A stretch of 6,157 nt of DNA from RUG023 sp900315435 (GCA_902788205.1 CADAJJ010000080.1:1-6157); one strand, 5' to 3'. Shown: positions 1 through 6,021, counted from the stretch's first letter. Made by a program: numbers and translations. Notes: generated from the letters alone by a model not told the origin.

Positions 1-282
1 GAGCGGTACGGAGTCGACCTGACGGCGGAGGCCGAGGAGGAGATGCAAGAGATGGAGAGCATGGGAGCCGCCCTGAGGCGGGAGGCGAGGAACGAGGGAG
101 TACAGTTCGGCTTGCGGCAAGGAATTCCCCAAGGGCGGAAAGAGGCAAGCGTGCAGCTTGTCGCGAACCTGTCCAGGAGGCTTGCCGTGCCGGTCGGGCA
201 GGCTATGGACCTTCTGGGCATTCCCATGAAAGAGCGTGCCGGCATCCAGGAGGCCCTTGCAAAGCAAAAATCCGATAGGTAG
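1..282 (+). CDS. C-terminal fragment of a probable PD-(D/E)XK (Rpn-type) transposase/nuclease family protein (5' end outside the window)
   Basis: The reading frame is open from base 1 to the TAG at 280-282, giving the last 93 residues; the true start lies upstream. The visible part begins with a Glu-rich helical stretch (about residues 8-20). A charged Gly/Arg/Glu segment with GVQFGLRQGIPQGRKE follows, and then a predicted helical tail (NLSRRLAVPVGQAMDLLGIP). This order is what the tails of Rpn-like PD-(D/E)XK transposase/nuclease proteins usually look like: charged EGxxxG linkers, then a short domain of the type 'L...GLSVEQIAEITGLS'. The nuclease core with its catalytic residues would be upstream and is not seen, so the family call is by resemblance only. 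Any gene with a charged helical tail could look similar. No recognisable terminator follows directly. Confidence 0.5.
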   Translation, partial: ERYGVDLTAEAEEEMQEMESMGAALRREARNEGVQFGLRQGIPQGRKEASVQLVANLSRRLAVPVGQAMDLLGIPMKERAGIQEALAKQKSDR

Positions 283-589
283 TGCTTTGTGGCCGCTCCC
301 TGTCGTCCCGTCATGCGGGTCGCATGGCGGACGGGGCCAGGATGCGGCATGTCTCCTATGAGCGGTCGATGGAGATGCAAGGGATGCCTGTCGGCCGAAA
401 TTGCCTTGCGGCACCTTCCCGTTCCGGTCTTTCAGATAGAGATGGGTCTCATCAAAGTACTGCTCGAACCAGAGGGCCGTAAGGTCTTCGAACTGGAGTC
501 CAATACCATTTGAGGAATATCGCTCCGTGGAGTTGTCTGGAAACACTAAACTCTTCTATCCGACCGTACTTCATGACACAAGAATGTAC
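283..589. other. Intergenic stretch with no convincing intact gene
   Basis: Between the TAG at 282 and the hairpins starting near 590 there is no ORF with a credible ribosome binding site and family resemblance. Short open frames exist on both strands, including a GTG-started plus-strand frame at 289-513, and they overlap in complementary register. The most protein-like reading is on the minus strand (listed separately). An 8-bp direct repeat GTACTTCA occurs at 566-573 and 586-593, exactly 20 bp apart; its meaning is unknown. Base composition becomes more A+T-rich after about 500. Confidence 0.5.
398..546 (-). pseudogene. Possible minus-strand coding remnant, perhaps of a transposase
   Basis: Reading leftward from a GTG at 544-546 gives a frame starting VFPDNSTERYSS and continuing through FEDLTALWFEQYFDE and THLYLKDRNGKVP before losing protein-like character near 398. 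The frame has no stop down to base 1, but beyond about 280 it is only the antisense of the upstream gene. The opening 'FPDNS' and the 'LTAL' segment loosely recall IS66-type TnpB proteins, and 'DETHLYLKDRNGK' loosely recalls transposase segments. Neither match is strong. There is no clear ribosome binding site. The complementary plus-strand frame is almost equally open, so even the strand is uncertain. Confidence 0.2.
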
Positions 590-614
590 TTCAAGAAAAT
601 GGGCTTTTCTTGAA
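590..614 (-). terminator. AT-rich hairpin, possible second terminator after eda
   Basis: Ten perfectly paired bases, TTCAAGAAAA at 590-599 against TTTTCTTGAA at 605-614, enclose a 5-base loop. On the minus strand it lies about 90 bases past the eda stop. It has no run of T beyond those in the stem, so terminator activity is uncertain; it could act from either side. Confidence 0.35.
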
Positions 615-635
615 AAGATACAAGGGGATAATAGG

Positions 636-681
636 AAAGGGCTGTAACGGGTCGGACTCTTGCCGGCGGTTACAGCCCTTT
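636..681 (-). terminator. Strong hairpin 23 bp downstream of eda, likely terminator
   Basis: A perfect 13-bp stem, AAAGGGCTGTAAC (636-648) with GTTACAGCCCTTT (669-681), encloses a 20-base loop that can itself pair partly (651-655 with 663-667). It sits 22 bases past the eda TAA. On the minus strand it is followed by CCTATTATCC rather than a clean U-tract, so it is not a textbook intrinsic terminator. It may work with the second hairpin at 590-614 or protect the 3' end of the mRNA. Confidence 0.55.
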
Positions 682-703
682 GTTCTAGCCTCAGCAGAAG
701 CGG

Positions 704-1666
704 TTACGCGCGGACGAGGTGGATGGCGAAGCCGTTGACCTCTTCCTTGAAGTAGACAACCTTGGTGCCCTTGGCATCCTTGCTGATGGACTCCGGGATG
801 GGGTGGAATCCAAACTGGGCGAGGTAGCCGATGGTGCGGTCGACGTCGTAGCAGCTGTAGGCCAGGTGACCATTGGTGCCGTAGAACGGCTTGTTCATGA
901 TCTCGATCTTTCCATCCATGAAGGTGGAGGAACTGCCGGCCTTGGAGACCGTCATGCCGAGCTTCTCGAACTGGGCGACAGACTTGTCCATCGCTTCGGC
1001 GTTCGGGTTGTTCAGGCCGACGTGGACCAAGGTCAAGCCCTGCAAGGCCTTCTGGGCATCCTTGCACATCTGGGTGATCTCGTCCCACTTCTCATCGTTG
1101 ATCTTGTCGGCCTTGACCATCCAGGTGCCACCGACGGAAAGGACGTTCGGGCACTTGGCGTAGTCGGCCAGGTTGGCGAGGCTGATGCCGCCGGTCGGCA
1201 TGAACTTGACGCCACCGAACGGACCGGCAAAGTTCTTCAGCATGGCGACGCCACCGGAGGCTTCGGCCGGGAAGAACTTGACGACGGACAGGCCCCGCTT
1301 GATTGCCTGCTGGATTTCGCTCGGAGTGCAGAGTCCGGGGGAGACGGGAACCTGGTGGGCGATGCACCAGTCGACCACTTCCGGATCAAAACCCGGGGAG
1401 ACGATGAACTTGGCTCCGGCTTTGACAGCGGCCTCGGCTTTCTCGACAGAGAGCACGGTGCCGGCACCGACAAGCATGTCGGGGTACGCCTTTGCCATGG
1501 CTTTGATCGCTTCTTCAGCCGCATCGGTGCGGAACGTCACCTCGGCAGCGGGGATTCCACCATCAACCAACGCTTTGGCGAGAGGGACGGCCTTCTTGGC
1601 GTCCTGGATCGCGATGACAGGGATGATACCGATATCATGGACTCTCTTCGCAAAATCTTCGAACAT
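704..1666 (-). CDS. eda: KDPG/KHG aldolase fused to a C-terminal VOC (glyoxalase-like) domain, 320 aa
   Basis: Cleaves 2-keto-3-deoxy-6-phosphogluconate to pyruvate and glyceraldehyde-3-phosphate, possibly also 4-hydroxy-2-oxoglutarate; cytoplasmic class I aldolase. Residues 1 to about 210 are the TIM-barrel aldolase. E42 and R46 lie in AEVTFRT, followed by GAGTV (68-72), SPGFD (90-94), Schiff-base K130 in VVKFFPAE and PTGG (157-160). Classical Eda is about 210 residues long. The extra 110 residues (213-320) read as a VOC-type domain with H215, E255, H267 and H316 as candidate metal-site positions. The second-half acidic ligand usual in VOC proteins appears as His, so metal binding is unproven. 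ATG 1664-1666 was chosen because AAGGAG (1674-1679) lies 7 bases upstream; a longer frame to 1702 would run over this site. Divergent from kdgK, which makes its substrate. The role of the VOC part is unknown. Confidence 0.93.
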   Translation of the reverse strand: MFEDFAKRVHDIGIIPVIAIQDAKKAVPLAKALVDGGIPAAEVTFRTDAAEEAIKAMAKAYPDMLVGAGTVLSVEKAEAAVKAGAKFIVSPGFDPEVVDWCIAHQVPVSPGLCTPSEIQQAIKRGLSVVKFFPAEASGGVAMLKNFAGPFGGVKFMPTGGISLANLADYAKCPNVLSVGGTWMVKADKINDEKWDEITQMCKDAQKALQGLTLVHVGLNNPNAEAMDKSVAQFEKLGMTVSKAGSSSTFMDGKIEIMNKPFYGTNGHLAYSCYDVDRTIGYLAQFGFHPIPESISKDAKGTKVVYFKEEVNGFAIHLVRA

Positions 1667-1673
1667 AGCAAAA

Positions 1674-1679
1674 CTCCTT
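1674..1679 (-). promoter_or_regulatory. Ribosome binding site that sets the eda start
   Basis: AAGGAG on the minus strand lies 7 bases before ATG 1664-1666. It rules out the upstream in-frame ATG at 1702, which has no such site and would translate through it. Confidence 0.85.
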
Positions 1680-1693
1680 GTGTTACATGGAAA

Positions 1694-1710
1694 TTGAAAC
1701 AATGTTCCAA
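1694..1710. promoter_or_regulatory. 17-bp palindromic operator, IclR/KdgR-like
   Basis: TTGAAACAATGTTCCAA is an inverted repeat of 8-base arms around one central base, with a single mismatched pair (positions 4 and 14). The form TGRAACA-N-TGTTYCA resembles the odd-spaced palindromes bound by IclR-family regulators, including KdgR, which controls kdgK and eda in enterobacteria. It lies 3 bp upstream of the kdgK -35 box and in the eda leader, so one bound dimer could affect both genes. The regulator gene itself is not in the window; the match is by eye. Confidence 0.6.
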
Positions 1711-1713
1711 ATA

Positions 1714-1742
1714 TTGACAGCTAACAGAATACACCTTAGTAT
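1714..1742 (+). promoter_or_regulatory. Sigma70-type promoter for kdgK
   Basis: A consensus -35 TTGACA (1714-1719), a 17-bp spacer and TAGTAT (1737-1742, 4 of 6 matches) as -10. Transcription would begin near 1749 and leave a leader of about 54 bases before the kdgK ATG. Confidence 0.7.
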
Positions 1743-1754
1743 GATTGAGCGCAA
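1726..1754 (-). promoter_or_regulatory. Weak candidate promoter for eda
   Basis: On the minus strand TTGCGC (1749-1754) and TATTCT (1726-1731) are 17 bp apart, matching 3 and 4 of 6 consensus bases. It would overlap the kdgK promoter face to face and place the palindrome at 1694-1710 just downstream of the eda start point, where a repressor could block elongation. Similarity is weak and other positions are possible. Confidence 0.25.
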
Positions 1755-1789
1755 GTATTGTGTCTGTTTATCGATATCATGAAATTTTC

Positions 1790-1795
1790 GGAGGA
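1790..1795 (+). promoter_or_regulatory. Ribosome binding site that sets the kdgK start
   Basis: GGAGGA lies 7 bases before ATG 1803-1805. An in-frame ATG at 1758 has no comparable site and would extend the protein by 15 residues not typical of the family. Confidence 0.85.
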
Positions 1796-1802
1796 TATTA
1801 CT

Positions 1803-2837
1803 ATGGGTAAATTTGTCACGTTCGGTGAAGTCATGCTCAGACTGAAGTCTCCGCGCCACGAGCGCTTCTTCCAGTCCCCGTCTCTCGAGGCCACGTTCGG
1901 CGGCGGCGAGTGCAATGTCGCTGTCTCTCTCGCCATCCTTGGCAAGGACGCCCAGTTTGTCACCTCTCTTCCCGACAACGCTATCGGCGAGAGCTGTCTG
2001 CGCGAGATCCGCAAGTATGGTGTCGACGTGAGTGCCATCAACAAGGTCGCCGGTTCCCGCCTTGGCATCTACTACCTGGAGACTGGCGCCATGCAGAGAC
2101 CGAGCCTTGTCGTCTATGACCGCGCTCACAGTGCCTTCGCTGATGCGAAAGCGTCTGACTATGACTTCGCCTCCATCATGAAGGATGCCGAGTGGTTCCA
2201 CGTCACCGGCATCACCCCGGCTGTCAGCCAGGAAGCCGCTGATGCCGCCCTTGCCGCCATGCAGGCAGCCAAGAAGGCAGGCGCCACCGTTTCCATCGAC
2301 CTGAACTTCCGCAAGAAGCTCTGGAAGTATGGCAAGACCGCTCCCGAGGTCATGAGAGAGCTGACCAAGTATGCCGATGTCGTCATCGCCAACGAGGAGG
2401 ACATCCAGAAGTGCCTGGGCATCGAGGCCAAGGTCGACGTCACCAGCGGCAAGCTGGACACCGACGTCTACAGGGAGCTGACCGCCGAGGTCAAGAAGCA
2501 GTTCCCCAACGTCCAGGTTGTCGCCGTCACGCTCCGCGAGAGCCACAGCGCCGACTTCAATGGCTGGAGCGCCGCGCTTTCCGGCAAGACTGGTTTCTAC
2601 GTTTCCCGCCATTATGAGATGCATGACATCATCGACCGTGTCGGTGGTGGCGACAGCTTTGCTGCCGGCATCATCTACGCTCTGTCCACTTACAAGGATG
2701 ACGAGCAGTACGCGATCAACTTCGCCGTCGCTTCTTCCTGCCTGAAGCACAGCATCGACGGAGACCTGAACCTCTCCACGCTGAAGGAAGTCGAAGCCTT
2801 GGCCAAGGGTGACGGCAGCGGAAGAGTCCAGCGCTAA
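1803..2837 (+). CDS. kdgK: 2-keto-3-deoxygluconate kinase, PfkB (ribokinase) family, 344 aa
   Basis: Phosphorylates 2-keto-3-deoxygluconate (KDG) to KDPG with ATP, feeding the divergent aldolase; cytoplasmic. It starts with the PfkB N-terminal strand (FVTFGEVMLRL). The glycine-rich substrate region FGGGECNVAVSLAILG (32-47) and the segment SIDLNFRKKLW (164-174) follow. The C-terminal PfkB signature DRVGGGDSFAAG (278-289) has D284 as the expected catalytic base and GGGD as the anion hole. Length fits KDG kinases of this family, which are commonly a little over 300 residues. The call of KDG rather than another sugar rests mainly on the adjacent eda and the shared control region; fructokinase or another PfkB kinase is the main alternative. 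Arginine codons are mainly CGC (10 of 16), with no CGG, unlike glmS. A terminator follows the stop. Confidence 0.88.
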   Translation: MGKFVTFGEVMLRLKSPRHERFFQSPSLEATFGGGECNVAVSLAILGKDAQFVTSLPDNAIGESCLREIRKYGVDVSAINKVAGSRLGIYYLETGAMQRPSLVVYDRAHSAFADAKASDYDFASIMKDAEWFHVTGITPAVSQEAADAALAAMQAAKKAGATVSIDLNFRKKLWKYGKTAPEVMRELTKYADVVIANEEDIQKCLGIEAKVDVTSGKLDTDVYRELTAEVKKQFPNVQVVAVTLRESHSADFNGWSAALSGKTGFYVSRHYEMHDIIDRVGGGDSFAAGIIYALSTYKDDEQYAINFAVASSCLKHSIDGDLNLSTLKEVEALAKGDGSGRVQR

Positions 2838-2859
2838 CCAGATCCTTTTGCTCTGTGTG

Positions 2860-2896
2860 TCCCGGAGTTCTCTGTGAGCTCCGGGATTTTATTTTT
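2860..2896 (+). terminator. Intrinsic terminator of kdgK
   Basis: TCCCGGAG (2860-2867) pairs perfectly with CTCCGGGA (2879-2886) around an 11-base loop. TTTTATTTTT follows. It begins 22 bases past the kdgK TAA and separates the catabolic locus from glmS. Confidence 0.9.
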
Positions 2897-2980
2897 CCAT
2901 GAAAAATCAATTTTCTGCATGAAATATCTAGACAATTGGCATTCCCTGGTGGCATAAACAGAGAGAAAAGGATTGCAACG
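2897..2980 (+). promoter_or_regulatory. Upstream region of glmS; no clear promoter and no ribozyme
   Basis: Because a terminator lies just upstream, glmS should have its own promoter in this A+T-rich stretch. No well-spaced -35/-10 pair stands out; TTGGCA at 2936-2941 lacks a partner at the right distance. The space is too short for the glmS ribozyme found upstream of glmS in many Bacillota. A Shine-Dalgarno sequence AAGGA (2968-2972) lies 8 bases before the ATG at 2981. Confidence 0.4.
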
Positions 2981-4864
2981 ATGTGCGGAATTGTCGGATA
3001 TGTCGGACACCAGCAGGCTGCTCCCCTGCTCTTGGAAGGGCTGTCGAAGCTTGAATATCGTGGATACGACTCAGCGGGTCTGGCGGTCCGGGACGGGACG
3101 AGACCGGTAGTCGTGGTCAAGGCGGTTGGCAAGCTGGCCAACCTTTCCAACAAGGTGGACGGGGGCAAGACGCTCCTTGGCACCTGCGGCATCGGGCATA
3201 CCCGCTGGGCCACTCACGGGGAGCCCAACCTGACCAACGCCCATCCCCACATCTCGTCCAGCTGCACGGAGTCTGGTGCCTGTCCTGTCGACCCCGAAGT
3301 GGTGGGCGTCCATAACGGCATCATCGAGAACTATCAGGAACTGAAGGAGAAGCTGCTGCGTCACGACTATCGCTTCTACTCGGATACCGACACGGAAGTG
3401 CTGATCAAGCTGGTGGACTACTACTACAAGAAATACAAGATGGGACCGATTGACGCCTTGGCGAAAACCATGGTGCGCGTCCGTGGCTCCTACGCCTTGG
3501 AGGTGATGTTCGCCGACCATCCCGACGAGATATACGTCGCCCGGAAGGACAGCCCCATGATCATCGGGGTCGGCAAGGACGAGCATTTCATCGCGTCGGA
3601 CGTCCCGGCCGTGCTCAAGCACACCCGGGATGTCTACTACTTGCAGAACCTGGAGATGGCCCGGATCACCGCCAATGAGCTTTCCTTCTATAACCTCGAC
3701 GGTGATACGGTTGCCAAGGAGCCGGCCCACATCGAGATGGACACCGAGGCTGCAGAGAAGGGAGGATACCCCCACTTCATGCTGAAGGAAATCCATGAGC
3801 AGCCGAAGGTGGTGGGGGACACGCTTCGTACCTATATCGTCGGAGATGGCAGGAAACGGCGGATCGACCTTTCCGGTATCGGGTTGACCGACGACCTGAT
3901 CCATTCCCTGTCCCAGGTCTATTTTGTCGCTTGTGGCTCGGCCTGGCATGTGGGTATGGAAGTCCAGTACGTCATGGAGGAGTTCACCGACCTTCCGGTG
4001 CGATGCGAGTTCTCTTCCGAATTCCGGTACCGGAAAATCAAGCTGGACCCGGACGGGCTTGTGGTGGTCATCTCCCAGTCCGGAGAGACCGCCGATTCCT
4101 TGGCGGCGCTTCGTCTTGCCAAGGAGAAAGGGGTGAAGACCTTGGCGATTGTCAACGTCGTAGGCTCCTCGATTGCCCGCGAGGCCGATTTCGTCATGTA
4201 CACCCACGCGGGTCCCGAGATTTCCGTGGCTACCACCAAGGCCTATAGCTGCCAGCTGGTCTGCGGCTTCCTGCTTTCCCTGGAATTCGGCCGGGTGCGG
4301 GACACGTTGGCGGAGGATGGATATTACCAGCACGCCATTGACGAACTGCTCACCATCCCTGAGAAAATCGACAAGATCCTGGAGGACAAGGAACGGATCC
4401 AGTGGTTCGCCGCCAAGTTTGCCAGCGCCCATGATATCTTCTTCATCGGCCGAGGTATCGACTACGCCATCTGTCTGGAAGGAAGCTTGAAGATGAAGGA
4501 AGTTTCCTACATTCATTCGGAAGCCTACGCCGCCGGAGAGATGAAGCACGGCACGATCAGCCTGATCGAGAATGGCACGCTGGTCATCGGCTCCCTTTCC
4601 CAGAGCGACCTCTACGAGAAGACTTTGAGCAACATGGTCGAGTGCAAGAGCAGGGGAGCCTATTTGATGGGGATTACCGAATACGGCAAGTACGACGTGG
4701 AGGATTCGGCCGACTTTGTCGTCTATATCCCCAAAGTGGACGAGCATTTTGTGGGCAGCCTGGCGGTCATCCCCCTGCAGTTGCTTGGCTACTATACCTC
4801 GGTGGCGATGGGACTGGACGTCGACAAACCCCGGAACCTCGCGAAGAGCGTCACCGTGGAGTGA
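2981..4864 (+). CDS. glmS: Glutamine-fructose-6-phosphate aminotransferase (isomerizing), 627 aa
   Basis: Makes glucosamine-6-phosphate from fructose-6-phosphate and glutamine, the first step to UDP-GlcNAc for cell wall; cytoplasmic. Order: class II glutamine amidotransferase (1 to about 245), then two SIS sugar-isomerase domains. The amidotransferase has nucleophile C2 directly after Met (MCGIVGYVG), R75 in HTRWATHG, the HNGIIEN loop (111-117) and D137. The first SIS domain has ACGS (317-320) and SQSGET (365-370). The second has E507 and H523 in the GEMKHG loop, and the conserved end AKSVTVE with K622. ATG 2981 was chosen because Cys must follow Met and AAGGA lies 8 bases upstream. E. coli GlmS is 609 aa. 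Here about 12 extra residues with two cysteines (95 and 101) sit between NAHPH and VHNG. The downstream gene starts 47 bp later with no terminator between. Confidence 0.98.
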   Translation: MCGIVGYVGHQQAAPLLLEGLSKLEYRGYDSAGLAVRDGTRPVVVVKAVGKLANLSNKVDGGKTLLGTCGIGHTRWATHGEPNLTNAHPHISSSCTESGACPVDPEVVGVHNGIIENYQELKEKLLRHDYRFYSDTDTEVLIKLVDYYYKKYKMGPIDALAKTMVRVRGSYALEVMFADHPDEIYVARKDSPMIIGVGKDEHFIASDVPAVLKHTRDVYYLQNLEMARITANELSFYNLDGDTVAKEPAHIEMDTEAAEKGGYPHFMLKEIHEQPKVVGDTLRTYIVGDGRKRRIDLSGIGLTDDLIHSLSQVYFVACGSAWHVGMEVQYVMEEFTDLPVRCEFSSEFRYRKIKLDPDGLVVVISQSGETADSLAALRLAKEKGVKTLAIVNVVGSSIAREADFVMYTHAGPEISVATTKAYSCQLVCGFLLSLEFGRVRDTLAEDGYYQHAIDELLTIPEKIDKILEDKERIQWFAAKFASAHDIFFIGRGIDYAICLEGSLKMKEVSYIHSEAYAAGEMKHGTISLIENGTLVIGSLSQSDLYEKTLSNMVECKSRGAYLMGITEYGKYDVEDSADFVVYIPKVDEHFVGSLAVIPLQLLGYYTSVAMGLDVDKPRNLAKSVTVE

Positions 4865-4911
4865 GTGGTTCCCGCTTGCTCCGTTGTCCCTCTGGCGGAT
4901 ATCATCGATAC

Positions 4912-5976
4912 ATGAGTTTTGCAACTGATGCGAAGGCGCTGAAAGAGAGCGGACTGTTGACGCGGCTTGCGTCGTGGGACCTTGTGGTCGTCGAGACCCA
5001 TGGAGAGGAATGCTATTGCTACTGTCTGGAGGACATGCTCCTTGCCTATCCTGGCCTGAAGGGCTTCGGCAGCTTTGTCCGCAGCTATCAGGGAGCAAGG
5101 GTTGACTCGACCCCGCTTGAGCAGTTCAACGAAAAGATTACCCAGGACCTGATGATCATCAGTTTCGGCGACGGGATGGGGGTCATGCGCAAGTACCCGT
5201 TGCAGGATCCCCAGCCGCTTGAGGACACCGTCCAGGCCGGCGACATCTGCCGGGCCCTGCTGGCCGCCAAGCCGGTCTTCGACCAGTACCCAGCCAAAGC
5301 TGCCTGGTGTGAGGCAAACCATCTGGCGGGAGAAGTGGAGAACTGGGCTCCAAAGGTGTCGCTGGAGGGGAAGGTGGGGGTCTGCGAGGCCTCCAAGCTT
5401 GATCTATCCACCGACTGGGCTGTCGCCACGCTCCGGGACGGGGACGTGGTCGGCAAGCTGGTCCAAAAGCGCCAGCCGGATACCTTGGTGAAGGTGAGTA
5501 CCTTCGTTTGTCCGCTTCCTCTTGGACCGAAGTATCCCATGGCGCAACTTTTGTACGACGGCACGAAGAAAACCCCGATCAACGCCTTCATGGTGGATGA
5601 TTTCGACAAGGAGCATACCAGTTTCGTCGACCATTTCATCTCCTATTGTGCCCATGATGGAGTTCCCGGAGCGATGGTATGCAGGGATGAGCGGGCCTAC
5701 TACCTGTACCAGGAGGTGGCCCGTGTCCTTGGCTTCAAGATTGCCTTGGACAGAGGGGCTGACCAAGAAATGGACGCGGTCAGCGAGGGATATGTCCATG
5801 CCATGGCTGAGATGATGCGGCACCCTTCCGAGGAGCATCACGGCTGTGACCATGCCCAGGGATGCCACTGCCACGACCATATGGAAAAAGGTTGCCGTTG
5901 CCACGACCATGAAGGCGAAGGCTGTGGATGCCATCACCACGACCACGAGAGCGGGCACTGCCATTGCCATGAGTAA
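4912..5976 (+). CDS. DUF6930-like protein with a His/Cys-rich repeat tail, 354 aa
   Basis: Function unknown. No signal peptide or membrane segment is seen, so it is probably cytoplasmic. Residues 1-150 are an unassigned globular region with closely spaced cysteines (C34, C36, C38 in ECYCYC). Residues about 195-302 resemble the DUF6930 type of domain: a 'VCPLPLGPKYPMAQLLYDG' strand region, then 'MVCRDERAYYLYQEVARVLGFKI', like the 'VRDERL...LAxxLGIKL' ending of that family. Residues 304-354 form a tail with 16 His and 9 Cys in 51 positions, clearly suited to bind zinc, nickel or copper. The ATG at 4912 is preceded only by a weak site, GGCGGA 12 bases upstream, so initiation may be weak or coupled to glmS translation. 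An open frame extends upstream to 4642 but overlaps glmS in another phase and is not protein-like. Confidence 0.75.
   Translation: MSFATDAKALKESGLLTRLASWDLVVVETHGEECYCYCLEDMLLAYPGLKGFGSFVRSYQGARVDSTPLEQFNEKITQDLMIISFGDGMGVMRKYPLQDPQPLEDTVQAGDICRALLAAKPVFDQYPAKAAWCEANHLAGEVENWAPKVSLEGKVGVCEASKLDLSTDWAVATLRDGDVVGKLVQKRQPDTLVKVSTFVCPLPLGPKYPMAQLLYDGTKKTPINAFMVDDFDKEHTSFVDHFISYCAHDGVPGAMVCRDERAYYLYQEVARVLGFKIALDRGADQEMDAVSEGYVHAMAEMMRHPSEEHHGCDHAQGCHCHDHMEKGCRCHDHEGEGCGCHHHDHESGHCHCHE
5854..5973 (+). repeat. Tandem in-frame repeats encoding GCxCHDH units
   Basis: The end of the preceding gene contains about four imperfect units of 9-12 codons: AQGCHCHDH, MEKGCRCHDH, EGEGCGCHHHDH and ESGHCHCHE. 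At DNA level the core TGCC(A/G)(C/T)TGCCACGACCAT is nearly identical in the first two units (ending at 5880 and 5910), pointing to recent slippage or duplication. Repeat number may vary between strains. Confidence 0.75.
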
Positions 5977-5994
5977 GGGAGATGCGCGGGCATG

Positions 5995-6012
5995 AAAAAA
6001 GGAAGCCCCCTG
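5995..6012 (+). terminator. Probable left half of an interrupted terminator
   Basis: AAAAAAGGAAGCCCCCTG begins 18 bases past the stop of the His/Cys gene. It has the make-up of the 5' arm of a bidirectional intrinsic terminator (A-run, then a G+C-rich arm). No matching right arm follows; instead the insertion-sequence end begins at about 6015. The missing arm would be expected beyond the other end of the element, outside the window. Confidence 0.4.
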
Positions 6013-6021
6013 TTTGTAGTG

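Noticed and set aside
1682..1710. eda promoter with TTGGAA (1705-1710) and TGTAAC (1682-1687)
   Set aside because: Spacing is right, but the start point would fall on the ribosome binding site, leaving almost no leader.
719..1717. Plus-strand open frame opposite eda
   Set aside because: It mirrors the eda codons, lacks a ribosome site and is rich in Gly/Asp/Leu as antisense frames of such genes usually are.
2936..2954. Sigma54 promoter before glmS (TTGGCA...TGGTGGCA)
   Set aside because: The GG and GC elements do not have the required 10-base separation.
2936..2980. N-terminal extension of GlmS
   Set aside because: The catalytic Cys must become the first residue after Met removal, which only the ATG at 2981 allows.
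2838..2980. glmS ribozyme
   Set aside because: Only about 84 bases lie between the kdgK terminator and the start codon, and the conserved ribozyme core was not recognised.
4642..4911. Upstream extension of the His/Cys gene into glmS
   Set aside because: It overlaps the glmS 3' end in another phase, its translation is Arg/Gly-rich without family character, and no ribosome site favours it; ATG 4912 starts the protein-like part.
3071..5098. Very long minus-strand open frame opposite glmS
   Set aside because: It is the complement of strongly conserved glmS coding sequence; its translation resembles no family and is open only because of G+C-rich codon structure.
5854..5973. CRISPR-like or non-coding tandem repeat
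   Set aside because: The repeats keep codon phase, are imperfect and have no spacers; they encode the His/Cys tail.
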